From NCBI GenBank assembly GCA_904382605.1, contig CAJFJA010000003.1, positions 62,001 through 126,000 on the forward strand: a DNA stretch of 64,000 nt. The letters are read 5' to 3'. This DNA comes from Candidatus Alloclostridium intestinigallinarum. GTDB taxonomy: Bacteria > Bacillota > Clostridia > Christensenellales > UBA3700. The notes under the pieces are model-generated. The model made no database searches. It was not told where the DNA came from and saw nothing but the letters and a program-made list of their open reading frames with translations. Both the position numbers and the translations under genes were made by a program. Of this stretch, positions 19,085 to 27,423 are shown in pieces (position 1 is the stretch's first letter; each line of letters begins with the position of its first letter).

Positions 19085-20119
19085 ATGGACAATATCAAAG
19101 CGGGAATAATAGGCGCTACGGGATATGCGGGAGCGGAACTTGTAAGACTGCTTTCAAGGCACCCGCACGTAAGCGTTGCGGCGGTATCTTCCGTCAGTTT
19201 CGAAGGGAAGAAGCTGAGCGAAGTTTACCCCTCTCTTTCCGGCGTGTGCGACATGACTTTGACGGACGGAGAGGGCATGGAAAAGGAGTGCGACGTTATT
19301 TTCGCGTCGCTTCCCCACGGACTGAGCGAGGAGTGGGCGGCAAAGTGCGTTGAAGCGGGCAAAAAGTTTATAGACCTGGGCGCGGACTTCCGTCTGGACG
19401 ACGGCGAAGTTTACGCCAAATGGTACGGTAAGGAATACAAGTTGCCCGAACTTCATAAGCAGAGCGTTTACTGCATTCCCGAACTGCACCGCGCCCTGCT
19501 TGAAGGCAAGAGCATCGTGGGCAATCCCGGTTGCTATCCCACCTCGGTGGCGCTGGCGCTTGCGCCGCTCATGAAAGCGGACCTTGCGGGCGGAATAGTC
19601 GTGGATTCCAAGTCGGGCGTGACCGGCTCGGGCAGGGGGCTTTCCGATACCACGCACTATCCCAACTGCAACGAGGCTTTTTCTCCTTACAAGGTGGCAA
19701 GCCACAGGCATACGCCCGAAATAGAGCAGACGCTTTCAAAGCTCGCGGGGCATGAAGTGAAGATAACTTTTGTTCCCCACCTGCTTCCGCTCAACCGCGG
19801 CATAATCTCCACCTGCTATGCGGATTTGAAAAAGAGCATGACCGCGGCGCAGCTGCACGATATGTATTCAAAGTTTTACGCGGGTGAAAGGTTTGTAAGG
19901 ATAATGCCGCAGGGCGAATGCGCCAACCTGCGCAACGTGCGTATGTCCAACTACTGCGACGTATCCGTGCACGCGGACGAACACACGGGCAGGGCGGTGA
20001 TAGTGGCGGCGATAGACAACATGGTAAAGGGCGCCGCGGGACAGGCGATACAGAACATGAATATATTATTCGGGCTTGACGAGGGCGAGGGCTTGGACTA
20101 TATCCCGCCCGCATTTTAG
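19085..20119 (+). CDS. argC: N-acetyl-gamma-glutamyl-phosphate reductase
   Basis: Reduces N-acetylglutamyl phosphate to the semialdehyde with NADPH, the third step of the acetylated ornithine pathway. The 344 residues have the nucleotide-binding start GIIGATGYAGAELVRLL and catalytic Cys150 in VGNPGCYPTS, plus SGVTGSGRG. ATG 19085 follows AAGGAA, which lies in the end of argH. Eight nucleotides separate the stop from argJ, so it sits inside the polycistronic arg transcript. Confidence 0.96.
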   Translation: MDNIKAGIIGATGYAGAELVRLLSRHPHVSVAAVSSVSFEGKKLSEVYPSLSGVCDMTLTDGEGMEKECDVIFASLPHGLSEEWAAKCVEAGKKFIDLGADFRLDDGEVYAKWYGKEYKLPELHKQSVYCIPELHRALLEGKSIVGNPGCYPTSVALALAPLMKADLAGGIVVDSKSGVTGSGRGLSDTTHYPNCNEAFSPYKVASHRHTPEIEQTLSKLAGHEVKITFVPHLLPLNRGIISTCYADLKKSMTAAQLHDMYSKFYAGERFVRIMPQGECANLRNVRMSNYCDVSVHADEHTGRAVIVAAIDNMVKGAAGQAIQNMNILFGLDEGEGLDYIPPAF

Positions 20120-20127
20120 GAGGCAGA

Positions 20128-21342
20128 ATGAAGAAGATACAAGGAGGCGTCTGCGCGCCGCTCGGTTTTAAGGCTTCGGGCGTGCACTGCGGCATACGCA
20201 AGAACAAGACCAAGGAAGATTTGGCGCTGATAGTGAGCGACGTAACCTGCTCCGCGGCGGCTGTCTATACCACCAACAAGGTGAAGGGCGCGCCCATTGC
20301 GGTGACGAAAAAGAACCTGGAAAACGGAAGGGCGCGCGCCGTTATCTGCAACAGCGGCAACGCCAACACCTGCAATGCGGACGGCGTGGAAAAGGCGGAA
20401 CGCATGTGCGCCCTGACAAGCGAGTACATGGGTATACCGGCAAGCGACGTGATAGTGGCTTCCACGGGCGTTATAGGACAGATACTGCCGATAGAGCCGA
20501 TAGAGGGCGGAATGCAGGCGCTGGCGGACGGACTGAGCGTAGAAGGCGCCGGCAAGGCGGCGCGCGCCATTATGACCACGGACACGGTGGCAAAGGAATT
20601 CGCCGCGGAAGACGTTATCGGCGGAAAGATTGTGCGCGTGGGCGCGATGGCTAAGGGAAGCGGCATGATCCACCCCAATATGGCTACGCTGCTGTGCTTT
20701 GTAACCACGGACGCGGCGGTATCTCCCGAAATGCTGGACAAGGCGCTTCACGCCGCGGTGGCGGACACGCTGAACATGGTCAGCATAGACGGCGACACTT
20801 CCACCAACGATATGCTCACGGTCATGGCTTCCGGTCTTTCGGGCATGAAGGAGATAGACGGCGAAGGGGAGGACTACGAAAAATTCCTCGCCCTGCTCAC
20901 CGCCGTACTTACCGACGTTTCGCGTGCGATAGCCAAGGACGGCGAGGGAGCCACCCGCCTTCTGGAATGTAAAGTGACGGGCGCGCCCGACGTTGCAACC
21001 GCCAAAAAGATAGCCAAAAGCGTGGTTTGTTCTTCGCTTCTGAAAGCGGCAATCTCCGCCGCGGACGCCAATTGGGGCAGGGTGCTTTGCGCGATAGGCT
21101 ATACCGACGCGCAGTTCGACATAGACAAAATAGACGTGGATTTAAGCTCGGAGGAAGGCAGTATCGCCGTATGCAGGAACGGTTCGGGCGTCGAGTTCGA
21201 CGAGGATAAGGCGAAGAAGATTTTAACGCCCGACGAAGTCACCGTCAACGTGAACTGCAACATAGGTTCCGCCGCCGCCACCGCGTGGGGGTGCGACCTT
21301 ACCTGCGACTACGTGAAGATAAACGCGGATTACCGCACCTGA
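20128..21342 (+). CDS. argJ: Ornithine acetyltransferase / N-acetylglutamate synthase
   Basis: Transfers the acetyl group from N-acetylornithine to glutamate, recycling acetate; some members also acetylate glutamate from acetyl-CoA. The 404-residue precursor cleaves itself before Thr187 in HPNMATLLCF. Other landmarks are CNSGNANTC and DGDTSTNDM. Because no argA or argE is visible here, this gene fits the cyclic pathway. AGGAGG precedes the ATG. Confidence 0.95.
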   Translation: MKKIQGGVCAPLGFKASGVHCGIRKNKTKEDLALIVSDVTCSAAAVYTTNKVKGAPIAVTKKNLENGRARAVICNSGNANTCNADGVEKAERMCALTSEYMGIPASDVIVASTGVIGQILPIEPIEGGMQALADGLSVEGAGKAARAIMTTDTVAKEFAAEDVIGGKIVRVGAMAKGSGMIHPNMATLLCFVTTDAAVSPEMLDKALHAAVADTLNMVSIDGDTSTNDMLTVMASGLSGMKEIDGEGEDYEKFLALLTAVLTDVSRAIAKDGEGATRLLECKVTGAPDVATAKKIAKSVVCSSLLKAAISAADANWGRVLCAIGYTDAQFDIDKIDVDLSSEEGSIAVCRNGSGVEFDEDKAKKILTPDEVTVNVNCNIGSAAATAWGCDLTCDYVKINADYRT

Positions 21343-21349
21343 GGGAATT

Positions 21350-22204
21350 ATGGATATAGATATAAATACCAAGGCGACAATATTAAGCAACGCCCTGCCG
21401 CATATCCAGAGATATTACGGCAAGGTGGTAGTGGTCAAGTACGGCGGCAACGCCATGCTCAGCGAGGAGTTGAAAGACGCGGTCATGCACGACATAGTCA
21501 TGCTTTCGCTCATCGGCGTAAAAGTGGTGCTCGTGCACGGCGGCGGACCCGAGATAAACGACATGCTCAAAAAAGTGGGCAAGGAACCCGTGTTCATAAA
21601 CGGCTTGCGCTATACGGACAAGGAAACCGCGGAGCTGGTGCTCATGGTGCTTGCCGGCAAGGTGAACAAGGGGCTTGTGAACAAGCTGGAAAGTTGCGGC
21701 GGCAGGGCGATAGGGCTTTGCGGCTGTGACGGCGGCATGATAAACGCGGAAAAGCGCACGGGCGTCGACCTGGGCTATGTGGGCGAGGTGAAGGACGTGG
21801 ACGTGCGCCCCATATGCGACGCGCTGGATAACGGTTATATCCCCGTGATCGCCACCGTATCCTGCGGCGACGACGGACAGATTTACAACATAAACGCCGA
21901 CACCGCCGCCGCGCGTATAGCCGCCGCGCTCCATGCGGAAAACCTGGTGCTCATGACGGACGTGCGCGGACTGCTCATGGACAAGAACGACGAGAGCACG
22001 CTCATAAGCGAAGTAAACGTGTCCGAAGTGCCCGTGCTCGTAAAGAAAGGTATAATTTCGGGCGGAATGATTCCCAAGGTGGAGTGCTGCGTTGAAGCGG
22101 TAAGGCGCGGCGTGAAACAGTCTATCATCATCGACGGGCGCATACCGCACGCCATTTTGATAGACATGCTCACGGGAGAGGGCGTGGGCACGCTGTTCAG
22201 GTGA
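21350..22204 (+). CDS. argB: Acetylglutamate kinase
   Basis: Phosphorylates N-acetylglutamate, usually the arginine-sensitive step of the cyclic pathway. The 284 residues show VVKYGGNAM (phosphate loop), VLVHGGGPEI and INADTAAARIA. Its length and the absence of an obvious extra N-terminal helix leave arginine inhibition undecided. Seven nucleotides separate it from argJ and three from argD. Confidence 0.96.
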   Translation: MDIDINTKATILSNALPHIQRYYGKVVVVKYGGNAMLSEELKDAVMHDIVMLSLIGVKVVLVHGGGPEINDMLKKVGKEPVFINGLRYTDKETAELVLMVLAGKVNKGLVNKLESCGGRAIGLCGCDGGMINAEKRTGVDLGYVGEVKDVDVRPICDALDNGYIPVIATVSCGDDGQIYNINADTAAARIAAALHAENLVLMTDVRGLLMDKNDESTLISEVNVSEVPVLVKKGIISGGMIPKVECCVEAVRRGVKQSIIIDGRIPHAILIDMLTGEGVGTLFR

Positions 22205-22207
22205 GTT

Positions 22208-23386
22208 ATGGACGAAATAAAGCAAAAGGATAAAAAATACATCTTAGGCACTTACGGCAGATTCGATCTGCATATCGTGCGCGGAAGCGGCGCGGAGTGC
22301 GAGGACGAACAGGGCAAAAAGTATATCGACCTGGGCAGCGGCATAGGCGTGAACTGCCTGGGATACTGCGACGGCGGCTGGGTAAAGGCGGTTGAAAAGC
22401 AGCTGGAAACGCTCCAGCACACTTCCAACCTCTATTACACTACCCCCGGCGCGGAACTTGCCGAGGCGCTTTGCGAAAGGACGGGATATAAAAAGGTATT
22501 CTTCTGCAATTCGGGCGCGGAAGCGAACGAAGCGGCTATCAAGACGGCGCGCAAGTACTCCTTTGACAAGTACGGCGCAGGCAGGGATAAGATTATCACC
22601 CTTGACAAGTCCTTCCACGGCAGAACCATGGCTACGCTTACCGCCACCGCGCAGGAGGCTATGCACAACTATTTCTTCCCCTTCAACGAAGGCTTTGTCT
22701 ACTGCGGCAAGGATATAGAGGAGATAAAAAAGCAGGAAGGAGTCTGCGCCGTAATGCTGGAATTTATCCAGGGCGAGGGCGGCGTTATTCCGCAGAATAA
22801 GCAGTTTATAGCGCAGGTTTACGACTACTGCAAAGAAAGCGATATTCTGTTTATCGCCGACGAAGTGCAGACGGGCGTGGGCAGAACGGGCAAATTTCTG
22901 TGCAGCGAACATTACGGAGTGCACCCCGACGTAACCACTCTTGCCAAGGGGCTGGGCGGCGGCTTGCCGGTAGGCGCAATGCTGGTCGGCGAAAAGTGCG
23001 AAAACGTGATGGGCGCGGGCACCCACGGTTCCACGTTCGGCGGCAATCCCGTCGTGTGCGCGGGCGGAAAGTACGTGCTTTCCCGTATCGACGAAAAACT
23101 GCTTGAAGAAGTTGCCGCCAAGGGCGAATATATCAAATCGCGCCTTGAAGGAGTAAAGGGCGTTAAGAGCGTAAGCGGCTTGGGGCTTATGCTGGGCATA
23201 GAACTCGACGGCAAGAAGGCGGCGGACGTGGTGAAGGAGTGCATGGCAAAGGGCGTTATACCGCTCACGGCAAAGGACAGGGTGCGCCTGCTTCCCCCGC
23301 TTATTATCACCATGGAACAGCTGGCGCGTGCAATGGACGTGCTTATTCAGGTGCTACCCGTATCCAACCCCAGTAGAACACTTTAA
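22208..23386 (+). CDS. argD: Acetylornithine aminotransferase with element-derived C-terminus
   Basis: PLP-dependent class III aminotransferase that makes N-acetylornithine. The 392 residues include FFCNSGAEANEAAIK, the cofactor Asp in FIADEVQTG, and the PLP lysine Lys247 in TLAKGLGGG. The normal end of the family falls at about AMDVLIQVL. The last nine residues (PVSNPSRTL) and the stop codon are encoded by the left terminal repeat of the MITE-like element at 23355, which has replaced the native stop. The enzyme core is complete, so activity is probably kept. Confidence 0.95.
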   Translation: MDEIKQKDKKYILGTYGRFDLHIVRGSGAECEDEQGKKYIDLGSGIGVNCLGYCDGGWVKAVEKQLETLQHTSNLYYTTPGAELAEALCERTGYKKVFFCNSGAEANEAAIKTARKYSFDKYGAGRDKIITLDKSFHGRTMATLTATAQEAMHNYFFPFNEGFVYCGKDIEEIKKQEGVCAVMLEFIQGEGGVIPQNKQFIAQVYDYCKESDILFIADEVQTGVGRTGKFLCSEHYGVHPDVTTLAKGLGGGLPVGAMLVGEKCENVMGAGTHGSTFGGNPVVCAGGKYVLSRIDEKLLEEVAAKGEYIKSRLEGVKGVKSVSGLGLMLGIELDGKKAADVVKECMAKGVIPLTAKDRVRLLPPLIITMEQLARAMDVLIQVLPVSNPSRTL

Positions 23387-23570
23387 TCGTACTGCTTTCG
23401 GCATATTTGCACAATCTGTCGACTTGTTGTAGGTCACTACAACTGCGCGCCATCTCGCACAAATCTGCTCGAAACCAGTTACGCTGAAAGCAAGGCATTT
23501 TACAACCCGACATACAAACATATTTTATGTTTCACTGTAAAATGTGCTCTACTGAGGTTGGGTACGGGTA
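23355..23570. mobile_element. MITE-like element, short copy, fused to the end of argD
   Basis: 216 bp with terminal inverted repeats beginning TACCCGTA, about 24 of 27 positions matching between ends. It shares its text with 8955-9330 but lacks the two nested modules. Its interior (TTTGCACAATC...GCACAAATCTGCTCGAAA...TACGCTGAAAGC) also resembles the core of the 160-bp hairpin family. It encodes no protein. Confidence 0.8.
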
Positions 23571-23587
23571 GGCGGATAAATTGACTA

Positions 23588-23616
23588 TTGAAAAATAAAC
23601 AAATATATGGTATCAT
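23588..23616 (+). promoter_or_regulatory. Promoter of argF
   Basis: TTGAAA (23588-23593), 17 bp, TATCAT (23611-23616). It predicts a leader of about 230 nt that contains the hairpin element at 23669-23835. argF would thus be transcribed separately from argGHCJBD. Confidence 0.65.
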
Positions 23617-23668
23617 AAATATACGACAACGCTTTATGTAAAGCGCCGTTATTGACGGCAAAATTTAA

Positions 23669-23835
23669 GGCGGTGCCGTCGGGTGGCTTTGGAAAAGCGT
23701 TATTGACGCAGGTATTTTTGAGCAAATCCGTGCAATACGGAACGAAGGCGTAGCAGAGTTACGTCGAGCGACGAATTGTGCGGAGATGCCGAAAAGAGCG
23801 CGTCAAGAGCGTGTTTTCAAAGTCAGACGGCGGCG
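23669..23835. repeat. 160-bp hairpin-family element in the argF leader
   Basis: Inverted relative to the copies at 51408 and 56881. The core reads GAGCAAATCCGTGCAATACGG, GGCGTAGCAGAGTTACG, GAGCGACGAATTGTGCGGAG. Outer arms GCCGTCGGGTGGCTTTGG and CAAAGTCAGACGGC can pair with interruptions. It ends a few bases before the argF ribosome-binding site. Confidence 0.65.
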
Positions 23836-23854
23836 TAAAAAGGAGGAATATGTG

Positions 23855-24757
23855 ATGAAACACTTGTTAAAAATGTCCGACCTCTCCGCTAAGGAGATTT
23901 CGGGTATTCTCAATTTGGCGGATCAGTTGAAATACGATAAAAAGCACGGCATTCCGCACACTTATCTGCAGGGTAAAACGCTGGGAATGATATTCCAGAA
24001 GGCTTCCACGCGCACGAGGGTGTCGTTTGAAGTGGGCATGTATCAGCTGGGCGGAAGCGCGCTGTTTTTGAGCAGTCACGACTTGCAGATAGGCAGGGGC
24101 GAACCCGTGGAAGATACCGCGCGTGTGCTTTCGCGCTATCTTGACGCCATTATGATCCGCACCTTCAAACAGCAGGAAGTGGAAGACCTTGCAAAGTACG
24201 GCAGTATTCCCATAATAAACGGACTTACCGACTACGCGCACCCCTGCCAGGTGCTGGCGGACCTTATGACCATACGCGAACGCAAAGGCTCGCTGGAAGG
24301 TCTGAAATTCTGCTATGTCGGCGACGGCAACAATATGGCGAATTCGCTGATAGTGGGCTGTCTTACCATGGGCATGAAAGTGGCAATCGCATGCCCCAAG
24401 GGCTTTGAACCCGCGCAGGACGTGCTCGATTTCGCGGTGGGCTACGGCGAAAAATTCCACCTTACCAATAACGTATACGAAGCGGCGGACGAAGCGGACG
24501 TCGTGTATACCGACGTATGGGCTTCCATGGGTCAGGAGAGCGAGGCGATTACCAGAAGAAAGGCTTTTGCCGGCTATCAGGTGAATGAGGACGTCATGAA
24601 GGTCGCGGCGCACGACGCCATGGTATTGCACTGCCTGCCCGCGCACAGGGGCGAGGAGATAACCGCCGAAGTTATAGAAAAGCACGGCGAAATTTACGAC
24701 CAGGCGGAAAACAGACTGCACGCGCAAAAAGCGGTGCTCGTCACCCTGATGAAATGA
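23855..24757 (+). CDS. argF: Ornithine carbamoyltransferase
   Basis: Makes citrulline from ornithine and carbamoyl phosphate. The 300 residues contain the carbamoyl-phosphate loop STRTR, HPCQ in DYAHPCQVLADLMT, and HCLPAHRG near the end. ATG 23855 follows AAAGGAGGAAT and gives the usual family N-terminus; an upstream in-frame start would add repeat-derived residues. It is parted from argD by about 470 bp holding two repeat elements, a probable late insertion into a once continuous operon. The stop overlaps the next gene (ATGA). Confidence 0.95.
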   Translation: MKHLLKMSDLSAKEISGILNLADQLKYDKKHGIPHTYLQGKTLGMIFQKASTRTRVSFEVGMYQLGGSALFLSSHDLQIGRGEPVEDTARVLSRYLDAIMIRTFKQQEVEDLAKYGSIPIINGLTDYAHPCQVLADLMTIRERKGSLEGLKFCYVGDGNNMANSLIVGCLTMGMKVAIACPKGFEPAQDVLDFAVGYGEKFHLTNNVYEAADEADVVYTDVWASMGQESEAITRRKAFAGYQVNEDVMKVAAHDAMVLHCLPAHRGEEITAEVIEKHGEIYDQAENRLHAQKAVLVTLMK

Positions 24758-25428
24758 TAAAAACGCAATTCACCGCGGGCGGCTTTCCCGTATATAAGGC
24801 GGAGGACGGAGATTATTCCGCCGTTTCCGCCTTTTTGAATACTTGCCGCAATAAACTTGACAGAATAGAATTTTTCTATCCTTACACGCCCGAAGAACTG
24901 AAAAGCGTAATATCGGGCGGCGGTTTTTTATGCGCCGTGGACGGGAAAAGGATAGTGGGCGCTTTCGCGCTGGATACGGACAAATCTTACGGCAAAATGC
25001 TTGCGGATAACGTAAAAGAGTGCACGCGCGGCACTCTTGCGCCTAAGTACGCCTTTGAAACCTCGGGACTTATGGTGGACGAAAACTACCGCAGGCGCGG
25101 CATGGCGGGCGATTTGGCTGACGCGGTAATTGCGCTGGGCGCACGGCTTGTTCCGGACGACTTTTTATGCGGAGTGGTACAGCTGGAAAACGTAGCGAGT
25201 ATGTCCACCTTCCTTTCAAAAGGCTTTGTGCTCGCGGGCGTGTATTCCATGGGCGGAGAGTACGACTTCGGCTATTTCGTCCGCCCCTCGCGCTCTCCTC
25301 TCACCGCGCGCGGAACAGCGGAAAGGGAAGTGCCTTTCCGCGCCATGTCCGAACATAAAAACGCGCTTGCAAGCGGCTTTGTAGGCGTAAAGATAATAGA
25401 CGGCGGAATCATATATCGCCAATTATGA
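24754..25428 (+). CDS. GNAT-family N-acetyltransferase
   Basis: A 224-residue protein whose middle part fits the acetyl-CoA-binding GNAT core (TSGLMVDENYRRRGMAGDLADAVIAL, containing the RRxGM-type pyrophosphate loop), preceded by the strand GKRIVGAFALDTD. Substrate unknown. It overlaps argF by 4 nt (ATGA) and so is translated with it; a link to arginine or polyamine metabolism is possible, but context is the only argument. It marks the right edge of the GC-rich backbone before the low-GC island. Confidence 0.75.
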   Translation: MIKTQFTAGGFPVYKAEDGDYSAVSAFLNTCRNKLDRIEFFYPYTPEELKSVISGGGFLCAVDGKRIVGAFALDTDKSYGKMLADNVKECTRGTLAPKYAFETSGLMVDENYRRRGMAGDLADAVIALGARLVPDDFLCGVVQLENVASMSTFLSKGFVLAGVYSMGGEYDFGYFVRPSRSPLTARGTAEREVPFRAMSEHKNALASGFVGVKIIDGGIIYRQL

Positions 25429-25468
25429 AATTTCGTTTAATACAGTAACTAAGAAAAAGAGGTAAAGT

Positions 25469-26251
25469 ATGAAAGTAGAAAAATATCGGGTATTAGGAGA
25501 ATTAATTGAGACAAATAAAAGACAATTTGTCATACCTGTATACCAAAGAAATTATGATTGGAGAAAAGATAATTGTAAGACATTATTTGACGATATTGTA
25601 AACGCTGTTGTAATGGACAGACTACATTTTGTCGGTTCGATTGTTTATGTAGATCAAGGGGAAGAGAATAAAATATATCGTTACCTAATAATTGATGGGC
25701 AACAACGCATAACTACTATTTTTCTTTTGCTTAAGTCATTATACGATGTAAGCGATGATGTAAATCTAAAAAATGAAATAAATAGTATGCTATTCAATAT
25801 AGATAGGTTTAACAATTTGAAGTTAACTGATCAAAACAAAATAAAACTTAAGCCGATTAAATCAGATAATGAGCAATTTATCCTGTTAATGAAAGGTGAA
25901 GTTGAGGCTATGAATAAATCATCAAATATTTATAGTAATTATGAATATTTAAAATCGCTTATTCGTAAAACAGTGCAGGGTGGAGAAGTAAGTTGTGAAG
26001 ATATTCTTGCAGGACTAAAGATGCTAACATCTGCAGTAATTATTCTTGATCCAAAAGAAGATAATCCGCAGGGCGTATTTGAGTCAATCAATTCTACCGG
26101 GCTTGAATTATCGTTGGCTGATTTAATAAGAAATTTTGTGTTAATGACAGATAAGGATCAAGAGAGATTGTTTGAGCAATATTGGTTAAAAATAGAACAG
26201 AATATTACTCTGCAGAATGTTTTTATGGACACAATTATGTCTTGCGTTTAA
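25469..26251 (+). pseudogene. Truncated DUF262 (GmrSD N-terminal-like) protein
   Basis: The 260 residues are the N-terminal part of a DUF262 protein, the nucleotide-hydrolysing half of GmrSD-type modification-dependent restriction enzymes. Landmarks are IPVYQRNYDW, LIIDGQQRITT, and VFESINSTGLELSLADLIRNF. Full-length relatives continue into a DUF1524 (HNH nuclease) domain, which is missing: homology ends after NITLQNV, and a short unrelated tail and stop follow. AT-rich codon use marks transferred DNA. ATG follows AAGAGG. It could still be expressed, but as a restriction enzyme it is broken. A possible far fragment lies at 29679-30068. Confidence 0.75.
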
Positions 26252-26469
26252 TCATAGATCTGTGTCCGCTTGACCTTCCGTTTCACAATTTCCTTGATCA
26301 GCTGCCCGTCTTCCGAATAGACGCTGCCGCCCGATACGCAACACATTCGAAGATATTTCAGAAGTTCCTTTTTGACTCGTGCACGATCGTAATCTCTATG
26401 GTTTTTGTCATACCATTTTTTCGATGATCTTCGCCCAATCCACAAATCAGGAACACCCCGCCTACGCTT

Positions 26470-26807
26470 TGATCCTTATCCTTGCAACACGCAAAACGAA
26501 GTGCGATTATCTGCATTATCGCCAAGAGCCTAGCAAACCTGAAACACGGAGGCGAGATGCTACATCATTGTGTGGGGCGAATGAACTACGACCAGCCATG
26601 CTACGCGAGGAATCGCTTATCTTCTTTATACGCAACATACAGGAACCGGACACTCCGTTCGTAACGGTCGAATACTCCTTGAAGAACATGAAAATCCTGC
26701 AATGTTACGGAGAACATGACAACAAGCCGAACAAAGATGTATTGCATTATGTCAACAAAGTATGGCTGCCTTATGCCAACAAAATACTCAAACGAATTGC
26801 CGCATAG
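26470..26807 (+). pseudogene. PcfJ-like protein remnant with frameshift
   Basis: Pieces of a PcfJ-like protein, found on conjugative elements, in two frames. One frame carries IICIIAKSLANLKHGGEMLHHCVG; the other carries IFFIRNIQEPDTPFVTVEYS and continues to the stop at 26807. In intact relatives these parts are continuous, so at least one frameshift is present near 26600-26625, and the N-terminal part is missing. The following small gene (26820) is a usual neighbour of such proteins as I recall. It indicates that the island descends from an integrative element. Confidence 0.6.
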
Positions 26808-26819
26808 GAGGAAGAAACA

Positions 26820-27107
26820 TTGGCAAACTATTTCAAAATCACAGCATATCACCCTGCCGAAAATCTCTCGATCATTATGGACTCAAATGGACTGTTTGAA
26901 AAGCTTTGGCAGTTCTCCGCCTTCATAGTATCCAAGGGCTTCAAAATCATTAAAGTGGGAAACAAAGAGAAGTTCAACGAAAGAGATCTGCCAAAAGCTG
27001 AATACGATAATGTCCACATTATACTTCGCGCATGCAAAAGCGGACTACCTAAAATCATGGGTAACCGCACCACAGTTGAAGGGAAAAGCTATACGGCTTT
27101 TAGGTAA
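26820..27107 (+). CDS. Small hypothetical protein of mobile-element type
   Basis: 95 residues starting with TTG at 26820, with AGGAGG well placed upstream inside the end of the PcfJ remnant. The sequence MANYFKITAYHPAENLSIIMDSNG...LWQFSAFIVSKGFKIIKV looks like a compact alpha/beta fold. I recall similar small proteins beside PcfJ-type genes on conjugative elements but cannot assign a function. No cysteine cluster, signal peptide or membrane helix is visible. It appears intact although its neighbour is degraded. Confidence 0.6.
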   Translation: MANYFKITAYHPAENLSIIMDSNGLFEKLWQFSAFIVSKGFKIIKVGNKEKFNERDLPKAEYDNVHIILRACKSGLPKIMGNRTTVEGKSYTAFR

Positions 27108-27131
27108 CAACAACTATTTGTTTTAGGGGTA

Positions 27132-27160
27132 TTGACATGTGTTTATTAAAGTGGTATAAT
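27132..27160 (+). promoter_or_regulatory. Perfect consensus promoter of the RiPP-like cluster
   Basis: TTGACA (27132-27137), 17 bp, TATAAT (27155-27160) preceded by GTGG. It lies 30 nt before the precursor ATG and should be strong and constitutive. Confidence 0.9.
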
Positions 27161-27190
27161 AAAGAAAATATTTTGTTGGGAGAACTCCAT

Positions 27191-27361
27191 ATGAAAGCAA
27201 TAGAATTAAAACCTGTTGAAGCTATGCAAATTGTTGCATCAAAATGCAATTGTGGTGCATGTAATTGTAACTGCGGTGCTGGTTCCGCTTGCATGAATAA
27301 ATGCATGTCAGGAGAAACAGTTGATTACAAGGATGCTCTTAAAGCCGTTTATTCCAAATAA
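27191..27361 (+). CDS. Cys-rich RiPP precursor peptide candidate
   Basis: 56 residues. Residues 1-18 form a leader-like stretch (MKAIELKPVEAMQIVASK); residues 19-38 hold all seven cysteines (19, 21, 24, 26, 28, 34, 38), with the inner text CNCGACNCNCGAGSAC; residues 39-56 form a Cys-free follower rich in charged residues. NCGA occurs twice. ATG follows GGGAG, 30 nt behind a perfect promoter. The next gene is a radical SAM/SPASM enzyme of the type that cross-links such peptides, often by thioether bonds. Comparable classes are ranthipeptides (SCIFF) and the seven-Cys peptides matured by CcpM-like enzymes; membership was not tested. No export or protease gene is visible. Confidence 0.75.
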   Translation: MKAIELKPVEAMQIVASKCNCGACNCNCGAGSACMNKCMSGETVDYKDALKAVYSK

Positions 27362-27378
27362 CTGTGGAATTGTACAAA

Positions 27379-27410
27379 ATTACTGCCGGATCAAATGGCA
27401 GTAATTTTTG
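27379..27410 (+). terminator. Attenuating hairpin between precursor and maturase
   Basis: ATTACTGCC (27379-27387) pairs perfectly with GGCAGTAAT (27397-27405), followed by TTTTGTTT. Its position suggests abundant precursor transcript with partial read-through into the enzyme gene, a common RiPP arrangement. Confidence 0.8.
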
Positions 27411-27423
27411 TTTGAGGTTTCTT

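Noticed and set aside
26248-26445. 65-codon minus-strand frame (KKWYDKNHRDYDRARVKKEL...)
   Set aside because: The residue composition looks protein-like and it may be a gene fragment of the mobile island, but I recognise no family and no start signals.
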